Shown here one piece after another: positions 34,821 through 44,354 of a stretch of DNA of 64,000 nucleotides; the first letter of the stretch is position 1, and every line of letters begins with the position of its first letter. Below the pieces are notes generated by a model that worked only from the letters and a program-made list of their open reading frames with translations, had not been told where the DNA came from and did no database searches. The DNA is from Chitinophagales bacterium. Lineage in GTDB: Bacteria; Bacteroidota; Bacteroidia; Chitinophagales; Chitinophagaceae. The stretch spans positions 1 to 64,000 of the forward strand of contig JAFLBL010000006.1 of NCBI GenBank assembly GCA_017303855.1, given 5' to 3'. A program made the position numbers and the translations under genes.

Positions 34821-36371
34821 TTAATGAGCCCGGGTAATCCGTCCGGAAAGTTGCGGTGTATACGTGGGCGATAAACGGAGATAGGCTATCATCGTCTGAA
34901 CGATCTCGATACCGGTTTTCTTAACCGATATAGCTTTTTTAAATTCCACAAAGCCATCACCGCCATCGGCCAGGAAATTTGATGTAACCACTTTATATAC
35001 GCGATCGTTGTCCAGTGGTTTTCCATTGAGTTGAATCAAACCTACACGCTGACCAATTGGCTTTGATTCATCATACTGCATTTCCACGCCTCTTGAAACC
35101 TGCAGAATTCCATTGGTAAGTCCGGCACCGTGTTCCATCAGGGTCCTGATTTGTTTTCCTTTCAGTTCTACTTCTACAATAGTATTCGGAAAAGGGAATG
35201 CGGAGATCAGTTGCCCTGCCGTTACTTGTCCCGCATCAATATCCTGTCTTAGTCCGCCACTGTTGGTCAGGGTAAGATCGGCTCCGGGGGAGGCATGCAG
35301 CATGGCATCGGCCACCATATTTCCCATCGTGGATTCATCGCCGTACGAGCGGGTTAAAGAGACGGGTATGGTACATATTTTTTCCTCAGTAATCAGTTTT
35401 ACTTTTTCTTTCCAGTACCGGATGGCCGATAATGTGGCGCTGTCATCAGGCACAGCATCATCAAAGAGATAGTCCAGTTTATTCCGGTAGCCGGTAATTT
35501 TATCTGTGGCCGGGTTATAGTTCAGCTCCAGTTTACCCAGCTCCATACCCAATGCATCTGTAGATACAATCAGGGTTCCGTTTGCTTCAAGGGGTTGTAT
35601 TGTACCCTGGTGGGCATGTCCGGTAATGAGGATATCAATACCGGGTACGGTTTGAGCCAGTTCAATATCCCGTTGCAGGTTACGGGCCACATCGGCACCA
35701 CCGGCAGAAGACTGACGACCGGGTACTCCCTGGTGTACCAATAGTACGATCAGGTCTGTTTTTCCCTTCAATGCAGCGATATATTTTCTCAGGTAGTATT
35801 CTTCATCCCGCGCTTCCACGCCCCGGATCATTTCATCCGCGATGGTATCATAGAAGGCAAATTTTCCATGCAGACCAATAACACCAATACGTATACCGTT
35901 TACGGTAATGATTTTATAAGGTTGATTCCAGATCAGTTTATTCTTCTTTTTCTTCAGGAAAATATTGCCGTTCAGTACCGGGAAGGTGGCCTTCTTCAGT
36001 TGTAGGGGTACATTCTGCCAGCCATGATCAAATTCATGATTGCCGATACAGGCCGCGTCAATGGATAAATGGTTCATCACATCGATCACCGCTTCTCCTT
36101 TTGTGAGTGAGCTGATATAGGGCCCGGTAAAAAAATCACCGGCATCGAAATAAACTGTATGCAGGTTGGCGGCTTTTTCCTGTTTTACCAGGGTGGCAAT
36201 ATTGGCAAATCCTCCCACCTGCCGGGTTTTACTGATCCAGGGGATTATCTGCGGTTCAAGATGCGCATGCAGGTCGTTTGTATAAAGGATCGTGAATTTT
36301 TTTATGGAATCCTGGGCATTTGCAGCCAGCAGGGAAAGAGACAAGAACAGGAAGAAAAGAGTTTTTCTCAT
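34821..36371 (-). CDS. 5'-nucleotidase / UshA-type metallophosphoesterase
   Basis: A 516-residue secreted protein from the ATG at 36371 (signal peptide to about residue 19, LLAANAQ). The metallophosphoesterase motifs are [31 protein letters not shown] and [13 protein letters not shown]; the C-terminal nucleotidase domain shows [20 protein letters not shown] and [11 protein letters not shown]. Enzymes of this family hydrolyse nucleotides or related phosphate esters in the periplasm. It is convergent with jetC. Beside the pseudouridine genes, it may supply nucleosides for salvage, but there is no operon link proven. Confidence 0.9.
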   Translation of the reverse strand: MRKTLFFLFLSLSLLAANAQDSIKKFTILYTNDLHAHLEPQIIPWISKTRQVGGFANIATLVKQEKAANLHTVYFDAGDFFTGPYISSLTKGEAVIDVMNHLSIDAACIGNHEFDHGWQNVPLQLKKATFPVLNGNIFLKKKKNKLIWNQPYKIITVNGIRIGVIGLHGKFAFYDTIADEMIRGVEARDEEYYLRKYIAALKGKTDLIVLLVHQGVPGRQSSAGGADVARNLQRDIELAQTVPGIDILITGHAHQGTIQPLEANGTLIVSTDALGMELGKLELNYNPATDKITGYRNKLDYLFDDAVPDDSATLSAIRYWKEKVKLITEEKICTIPVSLTRSYGDESTMGNMVADAMLHASPGADLTLTNSGGLRQDIDAGQVTAGQLISAFPFPNTIVEVELKGKQIRTLMEHGAGLTNGILQVSRGVEMQYDESKPIGQRVGLIQLNGKPLDNDRVYKVVTSNFLADGGDGFVEFKKAISVKKTGIEIVQTMIAYLRLSPTYTPQLSGRITRAH

Positions 36372-36441
36372 ATACTGCAATATAAAGAAAGCAGGTAATA
36401 CAGGTGCCGGGTGTCAGGAATACAATGACTGATGGAGGGTC

Positions 36442-36482
36442 GTACTTCGTACCTCGTACTTAGTACCCGTACTTCATACTTA
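36442..36482 (-). repeat. Heptamer array (GTACTTC type), about 6 units
   Basis: Units GTACTTC, GTACCTC, GTACTTA, a 6-bp GTACCC, GTACTTC and ATACTTA. The last unit covers the stop codon (36480-36482) of the PsuG gene. Confidence 0.88.
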
Positions 36483-37391
36483 CAATGAAGCGTAGGCTAC
36501 AGCAATCTCCGCCCCCACTTTTGCATTATGTTTAATCAGGGCAATATTGGCTTCGAGGCTTTCTCCTTTAGTATGTCCGGCAATATATTTTAAAAGAAAG
36601 GGGGTCACTTCTTTACCGCTGATCTTTTTTTCTTTGGCGGCATTCAGGGCGATCTGAATATGAATTTCCATTTCATCACTCACTATTTCGCGTTCGGCCG
36701 GTACCGGGTTGGCGATCAGTACGGATCCTTCAAGTCCCAGGTTCCATTTGGTATGGAGCATGGCGGCAATAGCGGCCGGACTGTCCAGTCTCAACGGGGA
36801 AGCGTATCCGCTTTTCCGGGAGTAAAAGCTGGGAAATTCTGATTGTCCGTAGGTAACCACCGGTATGCCTTTAGTTTCAAGGTATTCCAGGGTAAGGTTG
36901 ATATCGAGAATGGATTTTACCCCGGCGGAGACTACAGCCACGGATGTCTGTCCCATTTCAGTAAGGTCGGCTGATATATCCATGGATGTTTCCGCCCCGC
37001 GGTGTACCCCGCCGATACCGCCGGTTACAAAGATGCGGATACCGGCCATGGCTGCAATACGCATGGTGGCCGCCACAGTGGTAGCACCGTACAGCTGCTG
37101 GCTCAGTACATAGGGCATATCCCGGAGACTTACTTTCCATACCTGCTCCGCCTGTCCGAAATACCGGATCTGCTCAGCGGTGAGGCCGGCATAACATTTC
37201 CCATTGAAAATAGCGATGGTGGCCGGTACAGCCCCGTGGTCGCGTACTGTTTGTTCAACAGCCAGGGCTGTTTCCACATTCTGCGGGTATGGCATACCGT
37301 GAGAAATAATCGTAGACTCGAGTGCCACGACCGGCTTACCTGCGGCTAAAGCTTCTTTTACTTCCGGTAATATGTCCAGGTAGGTATGCAT
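36480..37391 (-). CDS. psuG: Pseudouridine-5'-phosphate glycosidase
   Basis: A 303-residue protein of the IndA/PsuG family. Diagnostic pieces are ALESTIISHGMPYPQN near the N-terminus, PATIAIFNGK, TVAATMRIAAMAGIRIFVTG, GGVHRGAETSMDISADL and VVSAGVKSILD with the catalytic lysine. The enzyme splits pseudouridine 5'-phosphate into uracil and ribose 5-phosphate using a metal ion. It directly follows the sugar-kinase gene (one base shared), forming the usual pseudouridine catabolic pair. Confidence 0.95.
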   Translation of the reverse strand: MHTYLDILPEVKEALAAGKPVVALESTIISHGMPYPQNVETALAVEQTVRDHGAVPATIAIFNGKCYAGLTAEQIRYFGQAEQVWKVSLRDMPYVLSQQLYGATTVAATMRIAAMAGIRIFVTGGIGGVHRGAETSMDISADLTEMGQTSVAVVSAGVKSILDINLTLEYLETKGIPVVTYGQSEFPSFYSRKSGYASPLRLDSPAAIAAMLHTKWNLGLEGSVLIANPVPAEREIVSDEMEIHIQIALNAAKEKKISGKEVTPFLLKYIAGHTKGESLEANIALIKHNAKVGAEIAVAYASL

Positions 37392-38317
37392 CAGGAAGGA
37401 TAATAGTTGGTGATACGGCTGAGCAGTTTTTCCTGGTTCAGGTGAGTGGCAATGGCCCCGTTTACCTGCAGGATTTCGGCCGAAAGGGTATGTGCCAGTT
37501 TAAGACAGTCCATATCGTCTTTGCCGAGGAATTTGCCGAGAATAAATCCGGTTAATGAACCGTCGCCGGCCCCGGTGCAGTCCACCACTTCGATATCAGG
37601 TGCATGCAGGGTAATCGCTTTTTCCTTTTTATATAAAGCAGATCCCATTTTCCCATTGTGCAGCCAGATCTGTTCCACCCCGCGTTCCAGCAGTTCTTCA
37701 ATCTGCATCTGGGTCATACTGGCCTGTTCGGAACACATCACCGGCAATTCATCCTCGTTGGGAGTGATCAGGAAGAGGCCTTTCAGTTCCACATGCCGGA
37801 ACTTCCGGGCAGGTGGTACGGACACGGGCTCCAGGATAAACGGAATCCTGTTTTCATTACTGAAATTCATCAGCCATTCGGCGGTGTCCACACTGATATT
37901 GGCATCCGCGAGAATATAAGAGGCCGAACGCATCAGCTCAATATGGTTTTGCAGATGTTCGGGTGTAATCAGGTGTATGGCGGCGTTGGTAAGAAAGGCG
38001 GAAAACAGCGAACCGTCCACATTCAGGATGCCGGTGTATTTGCCGGTGAGTCCTTCCTTGGTGATCATGGCGTCCAGTTTTACACCGGCATCGAGACTTA
38101 CTTTTTTGAGCCAGTCACCGTCGCTGTCATTGCCTACCACACTGATCAGTTGTACGGGTACCCCGAGCAGGGCCAGTTGCTGCGCAATATTCCGGCTTAC
38201 TCCCCCGGCGGTTTTGGTTACAGTAGCATCATTGGTGGTAGCCAGCAACATTTCTGAAGTGGCATGGAAGAGTTCGTCGACCAGGGCGGCGCCGATACAG
38301 ATTACGGGTTTTGGCAT
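37391..38317 (-). CDS. psuK: PfkB-family pseudouridine kinase
   Basis: A 308-residue ribokinase-fold kinase. Residues 1-20 contain CIGAALVDELFHA; the substrate loop AGGVSRNIAQQLALLG follows; the C-terminal signature VVDCTGAGDGSLTGF carries the catalytic Asp and anion hole. Neighbouring psuG makes pseudouridine kinase the best specificity call. TACTTTTG at 38322-38329 (minus strand) is a -7 box only 4 bp before the ATG, implying a leaderless transcript for the pair. Confidence 0.9.
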   Translation of the reverse strand: MPKPVICIGAALVDELFHATSEMLLATTNDATVTKTAGGVSRNIAQQLALLGVPVQLISVVGNDSDGDWLKKVSLDAGVKLDAMITKEGLTGKYTGILNVDGSLFSAFLTNAAIHLITPEHLQNHIELMRSASYILADANISVDTAEWLMNFSNENRIPFILEPVSVPPARKFRHVELKGLFLITPNEDELPVMCSEQASMTQMQIEELLERGVEQIWLHNGKMGSALYKKEKAITLHAPDIEVVDCTGAGDGSLTGFILGKFLGKDDMDCLKLAHTLSAEILQVNGAIATHLNQEKLLSRITNYYPS

Positions 38318-38321
38318 GCTG

Positions 38322-38329
38322 CAAAAGTA
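38322..38329 (-). promoter_or_regulatory. -7 box TACTTTTG for psuK-psuG
   Basis: TACTTTTG on the minus strand lies 4 bp before the psuK ATG and matches TAnnTTTG. Confidence 0.5.
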
Positions 38330-38340
38330 AAGGCAAAAAT

Positions 38341-38724
38341 TTACTCTTCTTTCTTCTTTACAATTAAAAAGGAGTCCTTCTCTAATGGTAAATACCCGTA
38401 TTCATAGCAATAGTAGTATAGCCGGCCGTTTTTGCTGGTTCGGATATGGGTCAGGTACTTAAAATGGAAGCCCTGGCGGAGCAGACTATCCCGGCTGGTT
38501 TTTGCCGATTCCCCTTTTTGTTCCAGTATACCGGCCAGTATTTTCCGGTTGCGTTGCAGGCTGTTATTGATACTGCGGATGAGGGGATTGTATGTATCAC
38601 GAGATTTTAAATCATTGTTGAAATGATTCCGGCAATAATCATTGCAGAATTTTTTATCGGCTCGTCCTTGTATCGGATTGCCGCAGGCCTGGCAGGCCCG
38701 CTTGTCGGTTCGAAGCATATTCAT
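38341..38724 (-). CDS. Small zinc-ribbon protein
   Basis: About 127 residues from the ATG at 38724. The N-terminus holds a zinc ribbon (ACQACGNPIQGRADKKFC, with Cys pairs and a following YCRNHFN). The middle is helical (RSINNSLQRNRKILAGIL), and the end has GRLYYYCYEYGYLPLEK strands. The function is unknown; a nucleic-acid or protein-binding adaptor is plausible. It is upstream of the PsuK gene in the same direction, with 23 bp between them. Confidence 0.75.
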   Translation of the reverse strand: MNMLRTDKRACQACGNPIQGRADKKFCNDYCRNHFNNDLKSRDTYNPLIRSINNSLQRNRKILAGILEQKGESAKTSRDSLLRQGFHFKYLTHIRTSKNGRLYYYCYEYGYLPLEKDSFLIVKKKEE

Positions 38725-38900
38725 AGTCAAGGTTTAGGTGGATGAAAAGTACAAATCACGATCCGTGTACAAATGGGTTTTACACATTTAGTTTCGGGAA
38801 TAAACGGATAAAAACCGGGTAAGGGCTCATGGCGATAGCATATTTGTCCCGTCATCCGGTGTGACGTCCACCGGGGACTGAGATAAAACCATTGTAAACC

Positions 38901-38922
38901 GTTCCGGTGAAATACCCGGAAC
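38901..38922 (+). promoter_or_regulatory. Hairpin in the ssb leader
   Basis: GTTCCGG (38901-38907) and CCGGAAC (38916-38922) form a 7-bp stem with an 8-nt loop, 15 bp upstream of the ssb start codon. It could influence translation initiation. Confidence 0.4.
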
Positions 38923-38937
38923 ACAAACTGAAAAACT

Positions 38938-39285
38938 ATGTATGCATTAAAAAACAAAGTGCAGCTGATCGGTAACCTGGGCAATGCGCCCGAGATCAAA
39001 ACCTTTGACGGGGGCAGGAAGATGGCCCGGTTTTCCATGGCTACTTCGGAAAGCTACCGCAACACGAAGGGTGAAAAGGTAACAGAAACCCAGTGGCACA
39101 ACCTGGTGGCCTGGGGCAAACTGGCCGAGATCGTTGAGAAATTCCTCACCAAGGGGAAGGAAATAGCTATCGAAGGAAAACTCATCAACCGTAGCTATAA
39201 CAACAAGGAAGGCGAGAAAAAGTACATCACCGAAATTCAGGTGAATGATTTACTGATGCTGGGCAGCCGTCAGCCTGAAGCGTAG
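38938..39285 (+). CDS. ssb: Single-stranded DNA-binding protein, short form
   Basis: A 115-residue OB-fold SSB: LKNKVQLIGNLGNAPEIKTF, ARFSMATSESYR, ETQWHNLVAWGKLAEIVEKF, then KGKEIAIEGKLINRSYNN and a final ITEIQVNDLLML strand. The protein ends at RQPEA right after the OB fold. The disordered linker and acidic tip (such as DDDIPF) that recruit partners in the housekeeping SSB are missing. It is therefore probably a secondary SSB. Start chosen at the ATG at 38938. Confidence 0.92.
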   Translation: MYALKNKVQLIGNLGNAPEIKTFDGGRKMARFSMATSESYRNTKGEKVTETQWHNLVAWGKLAEIVEKFLTKGKEIAIEGKLINRSYNNKEGEKKYITEIQVNDLLMLGSRQPEA

Positions 39286-39298
39286 TTAATGGCCACGA

Positions 39299-39334
39299 AG
39301 CCGTACGTCAAAAGCGAAAGTGAGGCGTACGGCT
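39299..39334 (+). terminator. Hairpin after ssb
   Basis: AGCCGTACG (39299-39307) and CGTACGGCT (39326-39334) form a 9-bp stem 13 bp after the ssb stop. It lacks a strong U tract, so it may be a 3'-end stabilising or pausing structure. Confidence 0.4.
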
Positions 39335-39653
39335 CCCGTGGTACCGTATGGGGTTTGATTATACGAATTACAATGACAAGAAAACTATACAGCCGGGTTT
39401 ATTTCATTTATAAGTAAACCCGTTAAAATATTGCCACGAAAGCACAGGTGTTGATAAGGGTTAGTAAGGGTTAAGTTCAGTTTTTGGTGGATTGGTGTCA
39501 GCTATGTCTTTCGTGGCCCAAAATAATTCCGGTTCCCATTTCTTTCGTTTTTATTAGCGATTTTCGTGACCCGGGTAATTCGCGTTAATTTGTGCGTTGC
39601 CGGATATAGATTAATTTTCTCACCAGTCAGTGCTATAGAAGCTTCATTCTGCT
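39335..39653. other. Intergenic region, nothing firm seen
   Basis: This 319-bp space before the helicase gene is AT-rich with short degenerate repeats (ggttagtaagggttaag at 39460-39476). No gene, clear promoter or strong hairpin was found. Confidence 0.4.
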
Positions 39654-42194
39654 ATGACCTTTACTCCTGATCAGTCAAATACGATGTTTCGCCTGGCGAC
39701 AGAACTGGTTAATCAGACCGGGCGGGATATTTTCCTGACCGGAAAAGCGGGTACCGGTAAGACGACTTTTTTAAAATATATCCGTGAAAACTGTCATAAG
39801 CAAATGGCCGTAGTGGCACCGACCGGCGTGGCAGCGATCAACGCAGGGGGGGTAACCCTGCATTCTTTTTTTCAATTGCCTTTTGGCCCCTTTTTACCTG
39901 TGAATAAAGGCACTGGCTTCAGCGGCCAGGAAGTCAGTAATAAACACAGCCTGGTCAGTCGCCTCCGGCTGAATGCCGAGAAAAGAAAACTGATGCAGCA
40001 ACTGGAACTGCTGGTGATCGACGAAATCAGTATGGTTAGGGCCGATCTGCTGGATGCAGTGGATACGGTATTGCGCTTTGTCCGGCATGCACCGCAGGAG
40101 AAATTCGGCGGGGTGCAGGTTTTGTATATTGGGGATATGTTTCAGTTGCCCCCGGTGGTGAAAGACGCGGAGTGGAAAATCCTGAATGCATATTATAACA
40201 GTCCCTATTTTTTTGATAGCCAGGTGGTAAAAGAGCAGCCGCCATTATATATTGAGTTTGATAAAATATACCGGCAACGTGATGCTTCCTTTATTGAAGT
40301 GCTGAACCAGGTCCGGAATAACGCTTTAAATGAAGAAGGAAAACAGATACTGGGCAGCCGTTTTCAGCCGGTGATGCGCCGGCAGCATGATGACGGGTAT
40401 ATCATATTGACCACGCATAATGAACAGGCCCGGAATATCAATGCGGCCCAACTGCAGCAACTCAATGCACCGGTATTCCGGTATGAAGCCGAACTGGAAG
40501 ATGATTTTCCGGAACAGGCTTTTCCGGCCGACCAGGTATTGCTGCTGAAAGAAGGGGCACAAGTAATGTTTATCCGCAACGACAGTATGGATAAAGGGAA
40601 GCGTTTCTATAATGGTAAAATCGGTACCGTTTCCAGGCTGGAAGAAAACAAGATATGGGTCACCTGCCCCGATTTGCCGGATGAAATTGAAGTGAGCAAA
40701 GAGAAATGGGAAAATATCCGTTACAGCCTGGACAAAGCCAATCAGCAGATGAAGGAAGAAGTACTGGGCGCATTTACCCAGTTTCCCCTGCGGCTGGCCT
40801 GGGCGATCACGATACATAAAAGCCAGGGACTGACATTTGAAAAAGCGATTATAGATGCGGGTGAGGCTTTTGCCCCGGGACAGGTCTATGTGGCATTGAG
40901 CCGTTGCAGCAGCCTGGAAGGCATGGTGCTGAAAAGTAAAATCAGGGACAATAGCCTGCTTACGGATCCCCGTATCATTGATTTTACCCGGCAGGCGGCC
41001 AGTTCCGATGAGCTGCATACCGCCCTGGCTGCAGCAAGAAAGGCCTACCAGCTCAGGTCTCTCAAAGAATTTTTTGATTACCTGCCGGCCATAAAAATAA
41101 CAGAAGCCATCCGGGAATTACTGCAAAAGCATCCTGACTCTTTCAAAAAGGAAGCTATTCCCTGGGCAGCGGAATTTCTCCGTCAGTTACAACCGGTGCA
41201 GGAAACAGCGCTCCGCTTTCATCAATGGCTGGATGGGCAGTTCAGAGAGCCCGGCGAACCTGAATCGAATCCTGCCATTGCGGAACGGACCGGTAAAGCC
41301 GCGGTACATTTTATTGAAGAAACCCGGAAACTGATTGAATATATCAAGGCTGCCGGATTGGTTACCGACAGTAAACTATTGGCAAAAGACCTGAATGATT
41401 TGCTGAAAGAATTGTTTACCCGTTTGTCGGTAACTATTTATATGTGCAAAGGGTTTGATGGAAGTTTTGATGTGGCCGCCTGGCATATCCACCGGAAAAA
41501 ATTTCTGCTGCCCTATTTTCCGGTCAATGTATATGCGGCTTCATCTGCCGGCACTACGGATTCCGATATGCCGCATCCTGCTTTATATGCTCTTTTAAAA
41601 AAAGAACGGGATCTCATCTGTGCCCGGAAGGGATTACCGGTTTACCTGGTGCTATCCGGTACTACACTGGATGAGATGGCGCGTTATCTGCCACAATCCA
41701 AAGAAGAGTTGCGGCAAATTACGGGTATGGGTGAAGTGAAGACCGGGCAGTATGGTCCGGTATTCCTTGAAATCATCCTGGAATACTGTAACGAAAACGG
41801 CCTTACCACCCGTATACATGAAAAAGCGGCAGTGAAAGAAAAGAAGGCAAGATCGCCCCGGATTACAAGGCAGGCACAAGGAAAAAAAGATACTTACCTG
41901 GAATCATTCCTGCTGTTCCGGCAGGGAAAAAAGATCGCGGATATTGCCCGGGAAAGAAACCTGTCGCCTTCTACTATTGAGGGTCACCTGGCACGTTATG
42001 TAGTGGCAGGTGAAATTGATATACAGGAACTGGTACCGGCTGATAAACAAAATAAAATTGAAGCGGCACTGGCCCGGTCAGATGGCAAATCCATTACCCC
42101 GGTAAAACAGGAGTTGGGAGAAGAAGTAAGTTTCGGTGAAATCCGGTTGGTGCTGGCTGCCCGTGAAGCGGCAATCGCCAGATCAACGGATTAA
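39654..42194 (+). CDS. Pif1-like helicase with HRDC and helix-turn-helix C-terminus
   Basis: An 846-residue SF1B helicase. Walker A is TGKAGTGKTT (about 29-38), followed by APTGVAAINAGG and TLHSFF; Walker B LLVIDEISMV is near residue 119; IGDMFQLPPV and a UvrD-like C-terminal part (AITIHKSQGLTF, VYVALSRC) complete the motor. Residues about 640-720 look like an HRDC domain (ALLKKERDLICARKGLPVYL), and about 745-795 a winged/RecQ-type HTH (GKKIADIARERNLSPSTIEG). It unwinds DNA forks or structured DNA. Its stop overlaps that of the convergent gene by a few bases within a short octamer repeat. Confidence 0.92.
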   Translation: MTFTPDQSNTMFRLATELVNQTGRDIFLTGKAGTGKTTFLKYIRENCHKQMAVVAPTGVAAINAGGVTLHSFFQLPFGPFLPVNKGTGFSGQEVSNKHSLVSRLRLNAEKRKLMQQLELLVIDEISMVRADLLDAVDTVLRFVRHAPQEKFGGVQVLYIGDMFQLPPVVKDAEWKILNAYYNSPYFFDSQVVKEQPPLYIEFDKIYRQRDASFIEVLNQVRNNALNEEGKQILGSRFQPVMRRQHDDGYIILTTHNEQARNINAAQLQQLNAPVFRYEAELEDDFPEQAFPADQVLLLKEGAQVMFIRNDSMDKGKRFYNGKIGTVSRLEENKIWVTCPDLPDEIEVSKEKWENIRYSLDKANQQMKEEVLGAFTQFPLRLAWAITIHKSQGLTFEKAIIDAGEAFAPGQVYVALSRCSSLEGMVLKSKIRDNSLLTDPRIIDFTRQAASSDELHTALAAARKAYQLRSLKEFFDYLPAIKITEAIRELLQKHPDSFKKEAIPWAAEFLRQLQPVQETALRFHQWLDGQFREPGEPESNPAIAERTGKAAVHFIEETRKLIEYIKAAGLVTDSKLLAKDLNDLLKELFTRLSVTIYMCKGFDGSFDVAAWHIHRKKFLLPYFPVNVYAASSAGTTDSDMPHPALYALLKKERDLICARKGLPVYLVLSGTTLDEMARYLPQSKEELRQITGMGEVKTGQYGPVFLEIILEYCNENGLTTRIHEKAAVKEKKARSPRITRQAQGKKDTYLESFLLFRQGKKIADIARERNLSPSTIEGHLARYVVAGEIDIQELVPADKQNKIEAALARSDGKSITPVKQELGEEVSFGEIRLVLAAREAAIARSTD

Positions 42195-42201
42195 CGGATT
42201 A
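42182..42201. repeat. Octamer repeat covering two convergent stop codons
   Basis: ATCAACGG, ATTAACGG and partial ATTAATAC units. Stop codons of the plus-strand helicase (42192-42194) and the minus-strand T9SS protein (42191-42193) both lie inside it, so both C-termini (RSTD and VLIR) are partly repeat-encoded. Confidence 0.7.
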
Positions 42202-43654
42202 ATACAACGGTTCCCTTCTTACTGTTCTTTGGTTGTCCTGGTAACTGGTATTCACAAAACCAGGAGAAGACCGCTGATTCCGTTCTTTCGCTTTTGGATA
42301 ATCCATTCCATTTTTCATTCGGGTTTACAGAATAAAAAACCCGTTCTCCCCATCGGTTATAAATACTCAACCGGTAATTGCTTACGGCTGCTACTGAACC
42401 CAGTGGCCCGAACCAATCATTCTTCCCATCATTATTCGGGGTGAACCCGGAAGGGAAAACTATATCCCGGCAACTGGTATCAAGATCGAGAAAGACGCTG
42501 ACCGGTATACTGCAGAAATCAGTGCCATTGATTGTTATTGTATAGGTACCCGTACCCAGGTTACCGGCGATAGCAGTGGATTGTACCGGGTTGCTGTTCC
42601 AGTTATACGAAAAGGGTTGAGTGCCCGCTCCGGTAACGGTTGCTGAAAGTACCCCGCCGCTATTGGTTTCACAGGAAGCCGGTTTTACTACAGTGGCAGC
42701 AGTTTCCACTACGGTCAGGGTTTTAGTAATAGTGGATGGCGCATTACCCGGACCACTGGCGGTTAATGAAACCGTATAAGTTCCCGGCGCACTGAAAATA
42801 TGTACCGGATCGGCTTGTACAGCAGTATTATTTGTGCCAGATCCCGGATCGCCAAAGTTCCACTGATAAGAGGGACATAGTTCCGAACTGTTTATAAAGC
42901 GAACCTTTCGTGTACTGTCGCAAACCCAGGAGAAACCGGCATTATTCGGCGGTGCTTCTTCAATATGGATTGAATCCATCGCAAACCCGTCATAATTATT
43001 ACAGGTGGTACCGGCACCGAATATAAACCTGAAAATAACAGAGGGCTCCCCGCCCAGTTCGGGTAAGGTTCTGGCTGCCTGCACCCATCCTTTACTTCCG
43101 TTGCCACCCCGGCAGGCACCTGCGTTTAATTTACCATTGCCCGTCCAGCCCTGCAATCTTGTTGCCAATGGCGACAAGGCACTGATGGCCGGTGTATTGA
43201 ACCAGTTTTTATTCAGACAATCTCCTTTTTCATTGGCGGCTCCCACAGTAACCCAACTGTTACCATTATCCAGCGAATATTGAAACGAGGCTCCATCCCA
43301 TTGCTGTTCAGTTTCCCAATACAGCTTCATACTCAGCCAGGGATATTGCAGGCTGGTAAAATCAAAGCAAGGACTTTGCAGCCAGGAAGCCTCACCATCG
43401 GAATAGGTATTCGTATTGGTTAACCCGCCGGCCATCCAGCAACGGGTTCCGTCGCCAGCGGTATTGATAACTGTTTTTGACGGAGTGCCCCAGGCCCAGG
43501 AAGAAGCCGTGCCACCCGTGGTCCAGGCACCGGTATTGTTTTCAAAGCTCTCCTGGTATGGAAATGCAGTAACGGTCTGGGTGCATTGGGTATTGCCGGT
43601 AAAGGAATAAACTGCCGTTAATAAGTATACTATGATAAAGCGGTACGTCAACAT
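42191..43654 (-). CDS. T9SS-exported protein with PKD and type B sorting domain
   Basis: From the ATG at 43654, 487 residues: signal peptide (MLTYRFIIVYLLTAVYSF), then a large jelly-roll-type N-terminal region (FPYQESFENNTGAW...), a PKD domain (YQWNFGDPGSGTN, HIFSAPGTYTVSLTASG), and the C-terminal gliding-motility-associated type B sorting domain (IVFPSGFTPNNDGKNDW, LSIYNRWGERVF). It would be carried by the type IX secretion system to the surface. The ligand or enzyme role is unknown. An earlier in-frame start (43753) would put 33 extra residues before the signal peptide and is unlikely. Confidence 0.88.
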   Translation of the reverse strand: MLTYRFIIVYLLTAVYSFTGNTQCTQTVTAFPYQESFENNTGAWTTGGTASSWAWGTPSKTVINTAGDGTRCWMAGGLTNTNTYSDGEASWLQSPCFDFTSLQYPWLSMKLYWETEQQWDGASFQYSLDNGNSWVTVGAANEKGDCLNKNWFNTPAISALSPLATRLQGWTGNGKLNAGACRGGNGSKGWVQAARTLPELGGEPSVIFRFIFGAGTTCNNYDGFAMDSIHIEEAPPNNAGFSWVCDSTRKVRFINSSELCPSYQWNFGDPGSGTNNTAVQADPVHIFSAPGTYTVSLTASGPGNAPSTITKTLTVVETAATVVKPASCETNSGGVLSATVTGAGTQPFSYNWNSNPVQSTAIAGNLGTGTYTITINGTDFCSIPVSVFLDLDTSCRDIVFPSGFTPNNDGKNDWFGPLGSVAAVSNYRLSIYNRWGERVFYSVNPNEKWNGLSKSERTESAVFSWFCEYQLPGQPKNSKKGTVVLIR

Positions 43655-43841
43655 TATTGGTAAAAGGGGAACAAAGATAGTAAGACAATGCTGAACAGCC
43701 ACGTATTGATCAGCCGGAATGCAGGACTGTAGCCATTTCCAGGCAACAGGCAAAGTCAGTAATTATTCACATTTAATCCCACTTACGGGCAGGATATAAA
43801 CTTTATCTATAACTTCATTTAACTACTTACTATTAACCATT

Positions 43842-44348
43842 ATGAATGCAACCGGAATGCCTGTATGGCGCTTAGTCAGTCAACATGATATTGCTGAAAT
43901 ACGTCAGCAAATTGGTAATGGACAAAATGCATTTTTCACCCTGCGTGACTGGCAGGCCGGTGATGTGATAGCCGATTTTTCCGCAGGTACCATTTCCGCT
44001 GAGCCCACTTATTTAACCGTACAGGTGGATGAGGGGAAACATATCACGCTTACACCTGAGTTTCTCCAGTATATTAATCATAGTTGTGATCCGAATGTGT
44101 TTTTTGATACCACGTTGATGCAACTGGTGGCTTTGAAAGATATTAAGGCCGGCACGGAATGTTGTTTCTTTTATCCGTCTTCCGAATGGAGTATGACCCA
44201 GTCGTTTCATTGCTATTGCGGTTCGCCCGCCTGTCTTGGTGAAATAAAGGGAGCCGCCTCTCTTACAAACGAGCAGGTATCCCAATACCGGTTTACCGAT
44301 TTTATACAATCCTGTCTTGCGAAGAAAGCCGCCAAAAAAGTTGCCTGA
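43842..44348 (+). CDS. Stand-alone SET-domain protein
   Basis: A 168-residue SET-domain protein. It shows the SET fold start (AFFTLRDWQAGDVI), the AdoMet-binding NHSCDPN (79-85), an FFYPS tyrosine at 111 and a post-SET zinc motif CYCGSPACLG (C124, C126, C131). SET enzymes transfer methyl groups from AdoMet to lysine side chains. It is the first gene of the SET/ATP-grasp cluster, 6 bp before the ATP-grasp gene, and upstream sequence has an AT-rich TATAAACTTTAT promoter-like stretch (43795-43806). The substrate is unknown; a peptide made by the downstream ligases, or the ligases themselves, are candidates. Confidence 0.88.
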   Translation: MNATGMPVWRLVSQHDIAEIRQQIGNGQNAFFTLRDWQAGDVIADFSAGTISAEPTYLTVQVDEGKHITLTPEFLQYINHSCDPNVFFDTTLMQLVALKDIKAGTECCFFYPSSEWSMTQSFHCYCGSPACLGEIKGAASLTNEQVSQYRFTDFIQSCLAKKAAKKVA

Positions 44349-44354
44349 TACCCG

